Source: CBDBBY01 sp965203795 (GTDB taxonomy: Bacteria; Pseudomonadota; Alphaproteobacteria; Rhodobacterales; Rhodobacteraceae). From it: 64,000 bases of DNA. The translations under genes and the position numbers were made by a program. A model generated the notes under the pieces. The model saw nothing but the letters and a program-made list of their open reading frames with translations, had not been told where the DNA came from and did not search any database. The stretch lies in assembly GCA_965203795.1 (NCBI GenBank), contig OZ241915.1, positions 2,418,001 through 2,482,000 on the forward strand. Reading direction: 5' to 3'. Shown piece by piece: positions 47,058 to 55,463 of this stretch (positions are counted from its first letter, which is position 1; each line of letters begins with the position of its first letter).

Positions 47058-48134
47058 ATGAGATTGAAGCACACCGTTTTTGCGGCCGCCTGCGCTGCAG
47101 GACTGGCTGTCGCGGCGTCGGGCGCGGCGGCCCAGGATGCGAAAGTCGGCTTTGTGTATGTCGGGCCGATTTCCGACTTGGGATGGACGTACGAGCATGA
47201 CCAAGGCCGACTGGCGGTCGTGGATGCGTTCGGCGACCGCGTCGAGACCACCTACGTCGAAAGCGTTCCGGAAGGCGCGGACGCGGAGCGCGTACTTACG
47301 CAGCTCGCGCTGTCGGGGCACGATCTGATCTTCACGACGTCCTTCGGATACATGGACCCGACGATCAACGTCGCCGCGAAGTTCCCGGACGTGAAATTCG
47401 AGCATGCCACCGGCTTCAAGCGCGCGGACAACGTCTCGACCTACTCCGCCCGCTTCTACGAAGGACGGGCGGTCATCGGACACATTGCCGGGAAGATGAC
47501 GGAGTCGAACGTGATCGGCTACATCGCGTCGTACCCGATTCCGGAGGTCGTCCGGGGCATCAACTCGGCCTACATCCACGCGAAGAAGGCGAATCCGGAT
47601 GTGGAGTTCAAGATCGTCTGGGTCTTCACCTGGTTCGATCCGGCGAAGGAGGCCGATGCGGCGACGGCGCTGATCGAGCAGGGCGCGGACATCATCATGC
47701 AGCACACGGACAGCGCGGCGGCGATGACCATTGCCGAGGAGAAGGGGATCTACGCGTTCGGCCAGGCTTCCGACATGAAGGAGTTCGGACCCAACGCCCG
47801 CCTTTCGTCGATCATCGACAACTGGGCTCCCTACTACGTCGCGAGGACCCAAGCGGTGCTCGACGGCACATGGGAGAGCGTTGACACATGGCACGGCATC
47901 AACGAGGGCATGGTCGAGATGGGGGAATTCTCCGACAAGATTCCGGCTGATGTCCGAGCCGAGGCGCAGGCGATTTCCGATTCGATCTCGGCGGGCGAGT
48001 ACCATCCGTTCACGGGACCGCTGAACCGGCAGGACGGCTCGGCCTGGCTTGCCGAAGGCGAGACCGCCGACGACGGAACCCTTCTCGGAATGAACTTCTA
48101 CGTCGAAGGAATTGAAGGCGCGGTTCCGCAGTAA
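47058..48134 (+). CDS. BMP-family substrate-binding lipoprotein-like/periplasmic protein of the ABC importer
   Basis: A 358-residue exported binding protein. The signal peptide MRLKHTVFAAACAAGLAVAA then SGAAAQ lacks a clear lipobox Cys, so a soluble periplasmic form is likely. The mature part opens KVGFVYVGPISDLGWTYEHD, the BMP/PnrA opening, with TTSFGYMDPTINVAAKFPDV and IIMQHTDSAAAMTIAEEKGI later. GAGGAGA precedes the ATG. BMP proteins bind nucleosides or purine bases; the operon with xdhABC suggests hypoxanthine, xanthine or a related purine. This is inference from context. Confidence 0.9.
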   Translation: MRLKHTVFAAACAAGLAVAASGAAAQDAKVGFVYVGPISDLGWTYEHDQGRLAVVDAFGDRVETTYVESVPEGADAERVLTQLALSGHDLIFTTSFGYMDPTINVAAKFPDVKFEHATGFKRADNVSTYSARFYEGRAVIGHIAGKMTESNVIGYIASYPIPEVVRGINSAYIHAKKANPDVEFKIVWVFTWFDPAKEADAATALIEQGADIIMQHTDSAAAMTIAEEKGIYAFGQASDMKEFGPNARLSSIIDNWAPYYVARTQAVLDGTWESVDTWHGINEGMVEMGEFSDKIPADVRAEAQAISDSISAGEYHPFTGPLNRQDGSAWLAEGETADDGTLLGMNFYVEGIEGAVPQ

Positions 48135-48380
48135 CGCCTGATATTCGCCAAGCGAGCGATTCGCAGGCCTGCCGACGGCAATCGCCTTTGTGCCGAGATA
48201 CCGGAACGGGCAGGCAGTAGCTGCTTGCCCGTCATCGTTGCCAAGCGGCACGGCTTTGCACGAAATTGGGGAGTTGCCTACTTTTTTGGCATGGTTTGCG
48301 CACAGAATCGGTTCCCTTTTTGTTTGTTTTTGGTTTTGTTATAGTTCGTTTACAACGAATCACTTTCTTGACAATAACCT
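48135..48380. other. Gene-free junction at the left edge of the island
   Basis: No gene seen. Composition changes from GC-rich to T-rich around 48270-48380 (runs such as cctttttgtttgtttttggtttt), which I take as the left border of the foreign island. No attachment-site repeat was recognised. Confidence 0.4.
48206..48232 (+). terminator. Stem-loop downstream of the xdh-BMP operon
   Basis: A 12-bp stem with one G-T wobble (acgggcaggcag / ctgcttgcccgt) and a 3-nt loop lies 72 bp after the last gene of the operon. No T tract follows, so it may stabilise the 3' end or act with Rho rather than as a classic terminator. Confidence 0.5.
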
Positions 48381-48607
48381 ATGCCACACAACGAGTTAGA
48401 GGATGGGTTTACTGATGGCGAGACCCGCGCCGGGCGCCTATTTTGTTGCGGTTCCCCGGAGTCTGCACGTATTCTAGGTACCGGAGTTCACGCGCAGCCA
48501 GGTTTGTTCAAGTGCGCGGCGTGCAAACGTCGACGTGAAAGCGTCATACCTATGCGCACGGCCCGGCGCAGCTTGGACTACGGCACGAGATCGCATGGAC
48601 GTATATT
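48381..48607 (+). pseudogene. Possible zinc-ribbon remnant of an IS1595-type transposase
   Basis: An 80-codon frame (48381-48623) reads CCGSPESARILGTGVHAQPG then LFKCAACKRRRESVIP. The CGS...G.....PGLFKCAACK spacing resembles the N-terminal zinc ribbon of IS1595-family transposases (C-x-x-CGS ... GLYKC-x-x-C). The downstream DDE domain is missing and the frame ends in the IS1182 remnant. The call is tentative; the frame could be non-coding. Confidence 0.25.
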
Positions 48608-49496
48608 TCATACCCCATGGTAGACGTCGACCTCCACCGCCTTACGGCTCCGGCTCCCGGAAACGCAGTCGCCCCTGAGCGGGCATTCCGCGCAGTCCCT
48701 GGATCTGGCGTGGAACCGCCGGAGCATGTCCTTGAACGGCCGCCCGGGGCGCAGTACCCTGCCCCGAGGGCACTTCACGATGTCGTTCCTCTCGTCGTCG
48801 CCCGCCGTGTGCTGCTTGCAGGAGGGCTCCAAGCGGCGGCTGCGGGAGCTGGCCGCCATGCTCGCGTCGGGATCCGCCGCGCCGACTTTCTTGCGCTTGC
48901 CGCCCGGCCGGACGCCGGTTTCGGCCCCGGCCTCTCCGCGTTCCCCGCGTCGCCGTTCTCCGCCGCCACCGCCCCGGCATGGCGGTCGGCCAGGCTCTCC
49001 CAGCCCGCGTCGGCCCGGACCGGCGTCGCGTCGACATGCACAGCCCCGCCCTTCGCGATCCCCGCCTCCACGCAGGCCGAAGCCGCACGCTCGAAGATCC
49101 GCCGGAACCGCGCATCGCCCCGGCGCTGCCGGATCCGCGCCGGGCTCGAATGGTCCGGAAGCCCCTCGTGCAGCCCGCAGCCGATGAACCAGCGGATCGC
49201 GAGGTCCGCCTGCGCCTCGCGCATCAGGCGGCGGTCGTGCAAGATCTCGAGCAGGAACCCCGCCGGCATCAGCCGGACGGCCGTCTCGGGGTCGATCCCG
49301 GGCCGCCCGCTGTGGGCGCAATGGCAGCCGGCAACCTCGTCGTGCAGCCAGCGGGATCCGGAACCCGGCCGACGCGCGCCAGGACGTGGTCGTCCGGAAC
49401 CAGTTGCTCAAGCGACCCGGCAACGAACAACTCCAGCTGGGGCGGCGGCTTGCGCTCGGCATGCCGTGGCTCTCCCCGTTCCCCCAACAACATCAT
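48608..49496 (-). pseudogene. Broken IS1182-family transposase
   Basis: Three reading frames must be joined to read it. Frame 1 starts at 49496: MMLLGERGEPRHAERKPPPQ then LELFVAGSLEQLVPDDHVLA. A frameshift near 49365 leads to WLHDEVAGCHCAHSGRPGID then PETAVRLMPAGFLLEILHDR and FERAASACVEAGIAKGGAVH. A second shift near 48930 leads to DPDASMAASSRSRRLEPSCK then QHTAGDDERNDIVKCPRGRV and SRDCAECPLRGDCVSG. Between QHTA.DD and the Cys-rich end about 85 residues are missing compared with intact relatives, removing part of the catalytic core, and the C-terminus is cut off. It cannot make an active transposase. Confidence 0.75.
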
Positions 49497-49813
49497 GTTC
49501 CAGGAACCACGGAACGAGGGGTTTTCAACAGCCCCACGATGCAAAGCTGCTCTGCCAACTCTGCACGGATTCGTGCAACCATGAGTTTTGCCGAAAAACA
49601 AGACCAAAACTATCGATTGGTTCGAATACGTATGGGCCGTCAACAGGACGACCTCGGGCCATCGGGTCATTGGCCCCAACTGTCCGGCGGCCGAGATTCT
49701 TTTACTTTGGAGACGCTTCGTGACTAGCGAAGCCTGTGGTACTGTTGCTCCACGCGCAATCAAAGCCCCGAACGGACACCTTAGCAAATCAAATCACAAA
49801 CAACCACCGCGAG
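49497..49813. other. Gene-free stretch between the IS remnant and tcmP
   Basis: About 317 bp containing the probable IS end at 49516-49535. Short plus-strand frames are present but none is recognisable. GC drops sharply from about 49800 onward into the tcmP gene. Confidence 0.4.
49516..49535. repeat. Probable terminal repeat of the IS1182-type element
   Basis: The sequence gaggggttttcaacagcccc lies 19 bp upstream of the transposase start codon and resembles the g-tttt-caaca-g ends of IS1182-like elements. No partner end was found beyond 48608, consistent with truncation on that side. Confidence 0.4.
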
Positions 49814-50755
49814 ATGAAGCAAATGGCGCACAAACCCAATGATGAAATCACTCACCGATTTGGAGGGAAATGGACCAACACCAAACTGGATGTTTTAAAA
49901 AAATATCTTAATGCATACGGGACTGCCCTAAAATATTTTAATTTCAAAAGAATATATATCGATGCATTCGCCGGTACTGGATACCGTGAATTAAACATCG
50001 CCGACAAAAATGTGCCGCCGCACCAAGGTCAACTTTTTCAAGAATTTGCGAATCAGGAGCGTCAAGAGTTGATTGACAGTCAAGAATTGCTCGATGGTTC
50101 CGCTCGCATTGCGTTGAATTCAGAACCTCAATTCCACGAGCACATTTTCATTGAGATCGACCCCACAAGAGTAAACAGGCTAAATTTACTTAAAAATGAA
50201 TTTCCGGACATGCGGAACCGGATCAAAGTTTATCAAGGTGACGCGAACGAAAAAATACAAGATCTTTGCGGGAATTTGATCGATTGGAAGCATCACCGCG
50301 CAGTGCTCTTTCTTGATCCTTATGGATTGCAGGTTGAATGGAAAACGATTGAAGCAATTGCTCGCACGCGGGCAATTGACCTCTGGTTGCTTTTTCCGCT
50401 TGGCGTAGGAGTTAACCGGATGCTTCCGAGATCTGGTGAAATTCCGACAGCGTGGGTCAGAACACTTGATCGCGTTTTTGGTACAACAGAATGGCGAAAT
50501 GAATTCTTCAAAAGAGTAGAGAACGTAGACATGTTTGGAAGCCGACAAGAAGTCGAAAAAACAGCAACCACTGAGACGATTCGTCGTTTTTATATTGATC
50601 GTCTCAAAGGCTTATTTCCGGGCGTCATTGAAAATCCGGGTGTTTTGTATAATTCCACAATGTGCCCACTTTATCTTTTGTGCTTTGCAGTTGGCAACGA
50701 AAACGGAAAACGCACTGCATTGAAAATTGCCAGATCGTTGTTAAAGGATATTTGA
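49814..50755 (+). CDS. tcmP: Three-Cys-motif partner protein TcmP (predicted SAM-dependent methyltransferase)
   Basis: A ~313-residue protein of the TcmP family, named for being encoded beside three-Cys-motif (Gp37/Gp68) proteins, as here. It opens FGGKWTNTKLDVLKKYLNAY. A Rossmann methyltransferase order is visible: motif I YIDAFAGTGYRE (about 47-58), motif II-like IFIEIDPTRVNRL (about 110), motif III-like VYQGDANEKI, and motif IV AVLFLDPYGLQVEW (about 158-171). DPYG in place of DPPY suggests base or nucleotide methylation, but the substrate is unknown. Two ATGs (49814 and 49823) are possible. AT-rich codon use, unlike the chromosome. The stop lies 2 bp before the partner gene. Confidence 0.85.
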   Translation: MKQMAHKPNDEITHRFGGKWTNTKLDVLKKYLNAYGTALKYFNFKRIYIDAFAGTGYRELNIADKNVPPHQGQLFQEFANQERQELIDSQELLDGSARIALNSEPQFHEHIFIEIDPTRVNRLNLLKNEFPDMRNRIKVYQGDANEKIQDLCGNLIDWKHHRAVLFLDPYGLQVEWKTIEAIARTRAIDLWLLFPLGVGVNRMLPRSGEIPTAWVRTLDRVFGTTEWRNEFFKRVENVDMFGSRQEVEKTATTETIRRFYIDRLKGLFPGVIENPGVLYNSTMCPLYLLCFAVGNENGKRTALKIARSLLKDI

Positions 50756-50757
50756 CC

Positions 50758-51486
50758 ATGTCAAAAGAATCGGGAATTGAATGGACTGAATCGACTTGGA
50801 ACCCATTGACCGGATGCACCAAAGTTAGTCCTGGATGCAAATTTTGCTACGCAAAGCGGCTTGCCGAACGACTCAAAGTGATGGGCCAATCAAATTACGT
50901 TAACGGATTTAAGTTAACGCTGCAACCGCACATGCTCAAAATTCCTTTAAACTGGAAGAAACCTCAGTTCATTTTTGTCAATTCGATGAGTGACTTGTTC
51001 CACGAGGAAGTTCCGATTTCGTACATTCAAGAAGTTTTTGGTGTGATGCGTCGTGCTCACTGGCATTACTTTCAGGTTCTTACGAAACGGGCAAGCCGTC
51101 TTGCACAATTGAGCGACCAGATCTCCTGGCCAGCAAATGTTTGGATGGGAGTGAGTGTAGAGAATCGAAGATATTGCTCGCGAATTGATGACTTGCGGAG
51201 CACAAACGCTAAGCTTAGGTTTCTTTCGCTTGAACCGTTGCTGGGACCGTTACCTGATCTTGACCTAAAGGGAATCGATTGGGTAATCGTAGGCGGCGAA
51301 TCTGGTCCGAAATCCCGTCCTATGCACCCTTCTTGGGCTGTCGATCTGCGTGACCAATGCTCGCGGGCGAAGGTTCCATTTTTTTTCAAGCAGTGGGGCG
51401 GCACCAACAAGAAAAAGTCAGGCCGAATTCTTGAAGGCCGAACTTGGGATGAGATGCCCGTGATTTTTCCTCACGGTCCGCAATGA
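50758..51486 (+). CDS. Phage Gp37/Gp68 family three-Cys-motif protein (DUF5131, radical-SAM-like)
   Basis: A 242-residue protein. The N-terminal cluster is WNPLTGCTKVSPGCKFCYAK, a C-x6-C-x2-C arrangement that replaces the C-x3-C-x2-C of standard radical SAM enzymes. Family blocks follow in order: IFVNSMSDLFHEEVP, YFQVLTKRASRLAQL, NVWMGVSVENRRY, RFLSLEPLLGPLP, IDWVIVGGESGPKSRPMHP and VPFFFKQWGGTNKKK. AAAGGA lies 9 bp before the ATG. It is tightly linked to tcmP (2-bp gap). The pair occurs on phages and islands in many bacteria; a joint nucleic-acid modification role is inferred, not shown. Confidence 0.88.
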   Translation: MSKESGIEWTESTWNPLTGCTKVSPGCKFCYAKRLAERLKVMGQSNYVNGFKLTLQPHMLKIPLNWKKPQFIFVNSMSDLFHEEVPISYIQEVFGVMRRAHWHYFQVLTKRASRLAQLSDQISWPANVWMGVSVENRRYCSRIDDLRSTNAKLRFLSLEPLLGPLPDLDLKGIDWVIVGGESGPKSRPMHPSWAVDLRDQCSRAKVPFFFKQWGGTNKKKSGRILEGRTWDEMPVIFPHGPQ

Positions 51487-51643
51487 TCTTGCTCGGCGTC
51501 TTGAGTTTAATCGAGAATTCAAGTGGAACCTACCCGTTGTCCAAAGTTTGGTACTCCCTCCAAGTTTATATGACAAAAAACTTAAATATCACGTTAGAAT
51601 CACCACGCGAGCTGGCATTGCCCGTTGGAGCAAATTAAACAGT

Positions 51644-53500
51644 ATGGACGCCGATAACAAAATGCATAAGATTGACGCAGCACTGAAAGGTGTTCTCAAT
51701 TCGGCACCGCTGGTAATGTCAAGCAAATTATCGGCTCACAGCGAGGCTTCACATTTCGAAATCCTGAAATCCGGCCATATTTTAGCGAGGATGCTAATCG
51801 ACGATGTTGCCGAACCTGACCGCCTTGCTTTGGCGCGAACCTTTGGTTCGCGACTCATTTCCGAATGGTGGCATTCACTTAAATCCATCGAGGGCACGCG
51901 CCAAGCCTTGCGGATACCCTCTCAATCCTTTGATCTTGTCAGACTTTCTTCATCCTCTGAAGTGCTTGCAGCGGGCCTTGGCCAAGCGGCCGCCCGGCTC
52001 AAGCCTGAGACAGCCGCCTACCATATCGGACTTGCATACACCTGTATGCTGCCTCGCTCACACCGCGCCACGTTGGGAATTTACTATACGCCGCCTTGCC
52101 TCGCCGTCCGGTTGATCGAGCAGGCCACATTCGCCGGTGTTGATTGGACCGCTTGTCGGGTGCTTGACCCTGCCTGCGGCGGTGGTGCGTTTCTTGCACC
52201 GGTCGCCCGCCGCATCCTCGACGAATTGCCGGACTGCAGCCCCAGCATCCTGATCAAGAACATCACTAACCGTTTGCGCGGTTTCGAGATCGACCCTTTC
52301 GGAGCCTGGCTGTCCCAAGTCGCCCTTGACGCTGTTCTCCTGCCCATCACACGGTCGATGCGCGGCCAACTCCCGGCTGTTGTCACTGTTTGCGACAGCC
52401 TCCGCGAAAGCTCCGTTGACGACCGCTTTGATCTTGTCATTGGCAATCCGCCTTATGGCCGTGTCCGCCTTGCGCCACGTGACCGTGCCCGCTTCAAGCG
52501 CAGCTTGTTTGGTCATGCCAATCTTTATGGCTTGTTTACAGACATAGCCCTTCACCACACGAGGTCAGGCGGTGTAATTGCCTATGTCACGCCGACTAGT
52601 TTCCTTGCGGGGGAATATTTCAAGAATCTTCGTTCTTTGCTTTGCGAGGATGCTCCGCCCGTCACGTTTGATTTCGTATCCTCACGCAAGGGTGTCTTCG
52701 ATGAAGTGCTGCAGGAGACCTTGCTCACAACGTACAAGCGTGGCTCCAAGCCAGCGCCCGTCACGGTTCATGAAATCACTCCCGTGAGTGACGCAACCCT
52801 TTCCGTATCACGCGCCGGTTCTTTTGCGCCTCCAGCCGATAGGTCGGATCCATGGATTTTGCCACGCAGCGCATGGCAGGCTCGCCAAGCCAAATCTCTT
52901 GCCCGCATGGAGTATCGGCTGGCCGATTGGGGGTACGCAGTCAGCACTGGCCCGCTTGTCTGGAACCGCCACAAAGATCAGCTTGCGACCGAACCTGGTT
53001 GCAACCGCCATCCGCTTATTTGGGCCGAAGCGATCACCCCTGATGGCGAGTTCATTTGGCGCGCCGCGAAGAGAAACCACACGCCTTGGTTCGAAATCCG
53101 CGATGGCGATAACTGGTTGTTGACCAACCGCCAGTGCGTTCTCCTGCAGCGAACGACGGCCAAGGAACAATGCAGGCGACTTATCGCCGCGGTTCTCCCA
53201 AAGCGCTTTCTCGAAACCCACAGTGCGATTGTCGTCGAAAATCATCTCAACATGCTGCGGCCGCTCACCGAACGGCCGCCCGTGCCCGTCGAAGTTCTTG
53301 CTGCCTTTCTCAATAGTTCCGCTGCCGACCGTGCCTTCCGCTGCGTCAGCGGCAGCGTTGCCGTTTCAGCCTATGAGCTGGAAGCACTGCCACTCCCGAA
53401 CCCCAGCGATATGGGTGAGCTATCGCAGCTTGTGCGACACAGGGTGGACCGGGAGCAAATTGATGTGGCATGTGCACAGCTTTATGAGGACGCCACCTGA
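51644..53500 (+). CDS. Type II N6-adenine DNA methyltransferase (BsuBI/PstI-type RM system)
   Basis: A ~618-residue gamma-class adenine methylase. After an N-terminal helical region it has LGIYYTPPCLAVRLIEQATF, motif I VLDPACGGGAFLAPVA (about 183-198), and the catalytic block FDLVIGNPPYGRVRLAP with NPPY (about 265-281), followed by a large C-terminal target-recognition region (about 420-618). The ATG at 51644 is chosen; the frame stays open back to 51548 through TTG, with no family match. It is 2 bp upstream of the restriction gene and should protect the same site. GC is higher than in tcmP, so the two pairs probably arrived separately. Confidence 0.88.
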   Translation: MDADNKMHKIDAALKGVLNSAPLVMSSKLSAHSEASHFEILKSGHILARMLIDDVAEPDRLALARTFGSRLISEWWHSLKSIEGTRQALRIPSQSFDLVRLSSSSEVLAAGLGQAAARLKPETAAYHIGLAYTCMLPRSHRATLGIYYTPPCLAVRLIEQATFAGVDWTACRVLDPACGGGAFLAPVARRILDELPDCSPSILIKNITNRLRGFEIDPFGAWLSQVALDAVLLPITRSMRGQLPAVVTVCDSLRESSVDDRFDLVIGNPPYGRVRLAPRDRARFKRSLFGHANLYGLFTDIALHHTRSGGVIAYVTPTSFLAGEYFKNLRSLLCEDAPPVTFDFVSSRKGVFDEVLQETLLTTYKRGSKPAPVTVHEITPVSDATLSVSRAGSFAPPADRSDPWILPRSAWQARQAKSLARMEYRLADWGYAVSTGPLVWNRHKDQLATEPGCNRHPLIWAEAITPDGEFIWRAAKRNHTPWFEIRDGDNWLLTNRQCVLLQRTTAKEQCRRLIAAVLPKRFLETHSAIVVENHLNMLRPLTERPPVPVEVLAAFLNSSAADRAFRCVSGSVAVSAYELEALPLPNPSDMGELSQLVRHRVDREQIDVACAQLYEDAT

Positions 53501-53502
53501 CA

Positions 53503-54588
53503 ATGCCCGAACTTCCGCCATATGCTTCCCGTGATTTGGTAGCGGAACGCTTGCGCTCGATTTTTCCGGAAGGTACTCCGAATCGGGCTTATTGCGTCCG
53601 GGAATTGGCGGCCGGCACTGTATTTGCAATGCTCTATATCGGGGCGATTGAAGGCACCGGGCGTTATCTCGGTCCGGTGCACGTCTATCGGATGACCGAC
53701 GAACAGGCTGCTCGGCAGAGCGCGTTGTCGCGCCTATCCTACGCTAGTGCCGTTACCAAAAAGAACTACGGCGCCGGCGGCACACGCTGGTATGCCGACA
53801 ACACCCGAGAACCAATTCGCGATGAGACGTTGCGCGAAGGCCTTGTTGCCATCGGTGCTGTATCTGTTCGCTCGGACCTGCCCACGACTTCAGGTAAGCC
53901 GCGCTATGCGCTCATATCGGATTTTGCGGCACTGTTCGATCCCTCTCTTGATGGAAACGCTCTGGCGACCGCAATCCTTGCATTCCGGGAAGTTCACCTG
54001 TCCAAGAGTGCGCTTACACGCATCTCAATCATGCGCGCCGGTGTTGCCGCTAGTGCAAGCGGCGTACTGGTTACTTTCCCCAACAAGGAGACTCGTCAAC
54101 TTGCGCCAGGTCCAAGTTCGACCATCGCCCAAGCCGTTATAGAGGTGTTCGCAAAGGAATTCTTGGATTCCCCTGCTGTCCTTTGGCTTAGCGAAAGCGG
54201 CAACAAAGTGATCGCCCGTGATGATAAACTTGCTGCCGAAATTGGCCTCAAGATCAAGACAGACGAGAATCTGCCTGACATCATCCTTACCGATCTAGGT
54301 CCTGTTGACCCGCTCATTGTTTTCGTTGAAGCCGTTGCCACCGACGGCGCTTTATCGACCCGCCGTCAAAAAGCCTTGCTCGCCCTCACTGACGAAGCCG
54401 GATTCAAACGCGAGCAGGTAGCTTTTCTGACTGCATACCAAGATCGGGAATCCGCCGGATTTCGAAAAACAGTTTCTGGCTTGGCATGGGGATCGTTCGC
54501 ATGGTTCGTCTCCGAACCTGACAAAATCGTCATTCTCCGCGATGGTGCAACCAGCCCTGCTCGCCTCGCGGAACTGCTTCAATCGTAG
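53503..54588 (+). CDS. BsuBI/PstI-family type II restriction endonuclease
   Basis: A 361-residue endonuclease. The N-terminal ~200 residues look like the family's winged-helix part (AYCVRELAAGTVFAMLYIGA; GGTRWYADNTREPIRDETLR). The C-terminal nuclease domain carries NLPDIILTDLGPVDPLIVFV then EAVATDGALSTRRQKAL, where the D and E acids and the following polar residues fit a PD-(D/E)xK-like site. Members of this family include PstI, which cuts CTGCAG, but the site of this enzyme cannot be read from sequence. The gene is intact and follows its methylase by 2 bp, so the system is probably active. Confidence 0.88.
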   Translation: MPELPPYASRDLVAERLRSIFPEGTPNRAYCVRELAAGTVFAMLYIGAIEGTGRYLGPVHVYRMTDEQAARQSALSRLSYASAVTKKNYGAGGTRWYADNTREPIRDETLREGLVAIGAVSVRSDLPTTSGKPRYALISDFAALFDPSLDGNALATAILAFREVHLSKSALTRISIMRAGVAASASGVLVTFPNKETRQLAPGPSSTIAQAVIEVFAKEFLDSPAVLWLSESGNKVIARDDKLAAEIGLKIKTDENLPDIILTDLGPVDPLIVFVEAVATDGALSTRRQKALLALTDEAGFKREQVAFLTAYQDRESAGFRKTVSGLAWGSFAWFVSEPDKIVILRDGATSPARLAELLQS

Positions 54589-54661
54589 CTGCCATTGGCC
54601 CCTTCCATGTTGCTTCCGGTTCATTTATTCAAACTCTTGCTCTTCGGCAAACACGGGGCAG

Positions 54662-55053
54662 TTCAGCGATGTCGATGCATGGCACGAGTGCGTGATTGTG
54701 GACGACTTCATCGGCCAAGGCGGGACTGGCGAATCTGCGCGGCAGGATAGAAACGCAACACGGCACGGTCATAGGCGCGGTCGGATTGACTGGGAAGCCG
54801 TATTCGGGAAAACTGAATCCATCAAAGGAACAACTCGATGAACTCCGACACAAGCACGGACCGGATTTCGAGAAGTGATGGCAGGCGCATTTCGGCCACG
54901 CCTTCGACTGCCGCACTCAATCTGAGGCTCGGTATCTCACCCGCTCCTCGGATGCTAACACCATCCGAAATCGACTTGCTGCGGCGGAGCGCGGAGGAGA
55001 TCGCCCAATCCGCAGCGGCAGTATTCGCCAGCAAAAAACGCACATCAACACTT
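54662..55053 (+). pseudogene. Broken phosphoribosyltransferase-domain gene (C-terminal part)
   Basis: Reading across two lesions gives a PRTase-like chain: DVDAWHECVIVDDFIGQGGT, then after a frameshift near 54726 LANLRGRIETQHGTVIGAVG LTGKPYSGKLNPSKEQLDEL, an in-frame TGA at 54876-54878, then HFGHAFDCRTQSEARYLTRS SDANTIRNRLAAAE. The VIVDDFIGQGGT stretch is the PRPP-binding loop pattern (two acids then a Gly-rich turn). It looks like the C-terminal domain of large proteins carried on plasmids and integrative elements. Two lesions in under 250 bp make it a pseudogene. A 72-codon frame at 54838-55056 is a shadow of this remnant. Confidence 0.5.
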
Positions 55054-55463
55054 TGAAGTCCCACCGCCATCGGCTGCCATGCAGTCGGCGCCCGGCAGGC
55101 CACATGGATACGTCCGTACGAAGGCGCCATCTTCAAAGGAATCGATGCCCTGCTCAGTGTTCGACCCGCGTTTTGTCGTCCTCGCGGCCAGCGGAAGGCG
55201 GGTGCCCTTCCGGGCATCATTGAAGCGCGCGGCGGAACTGCAGGGCATCGTTCTGTGGTTGGAGGCCACGACTTTGAATGGCGTTGTCGCTTGCAAAGGC
55301 GCATCCAAGGACGGAATCCACCCGCGCCGCATCAGCTCCGCTACGAATGTGCCAGCATGCCGAAGCCCCGGAACCAGTCCGAAATCAATGGAGTCCTGCT
55401 TGCGGTCCCCCGCCAAACACGGTTGACATCTTGCATACGAGAATATTTGCAAATAAGCCGTAC
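55054..55463. other. Unexplained 410-bp stretch
   Basis: Frames are open on both strands (for example minus-strand 55045-55470) but none carries a recognisable motif. The region is GC-rich compared with the next gene. I would treat it as decayed DNA between two acquired segments. Confidence 0.35.

Noticed and set aside
54838..55056. A 72-codon plus-strand frame with a fair ribosome site
   Set aside because: It lies in a different register over the decayed PRTase domain, whose own register gives a recognisable sequence.
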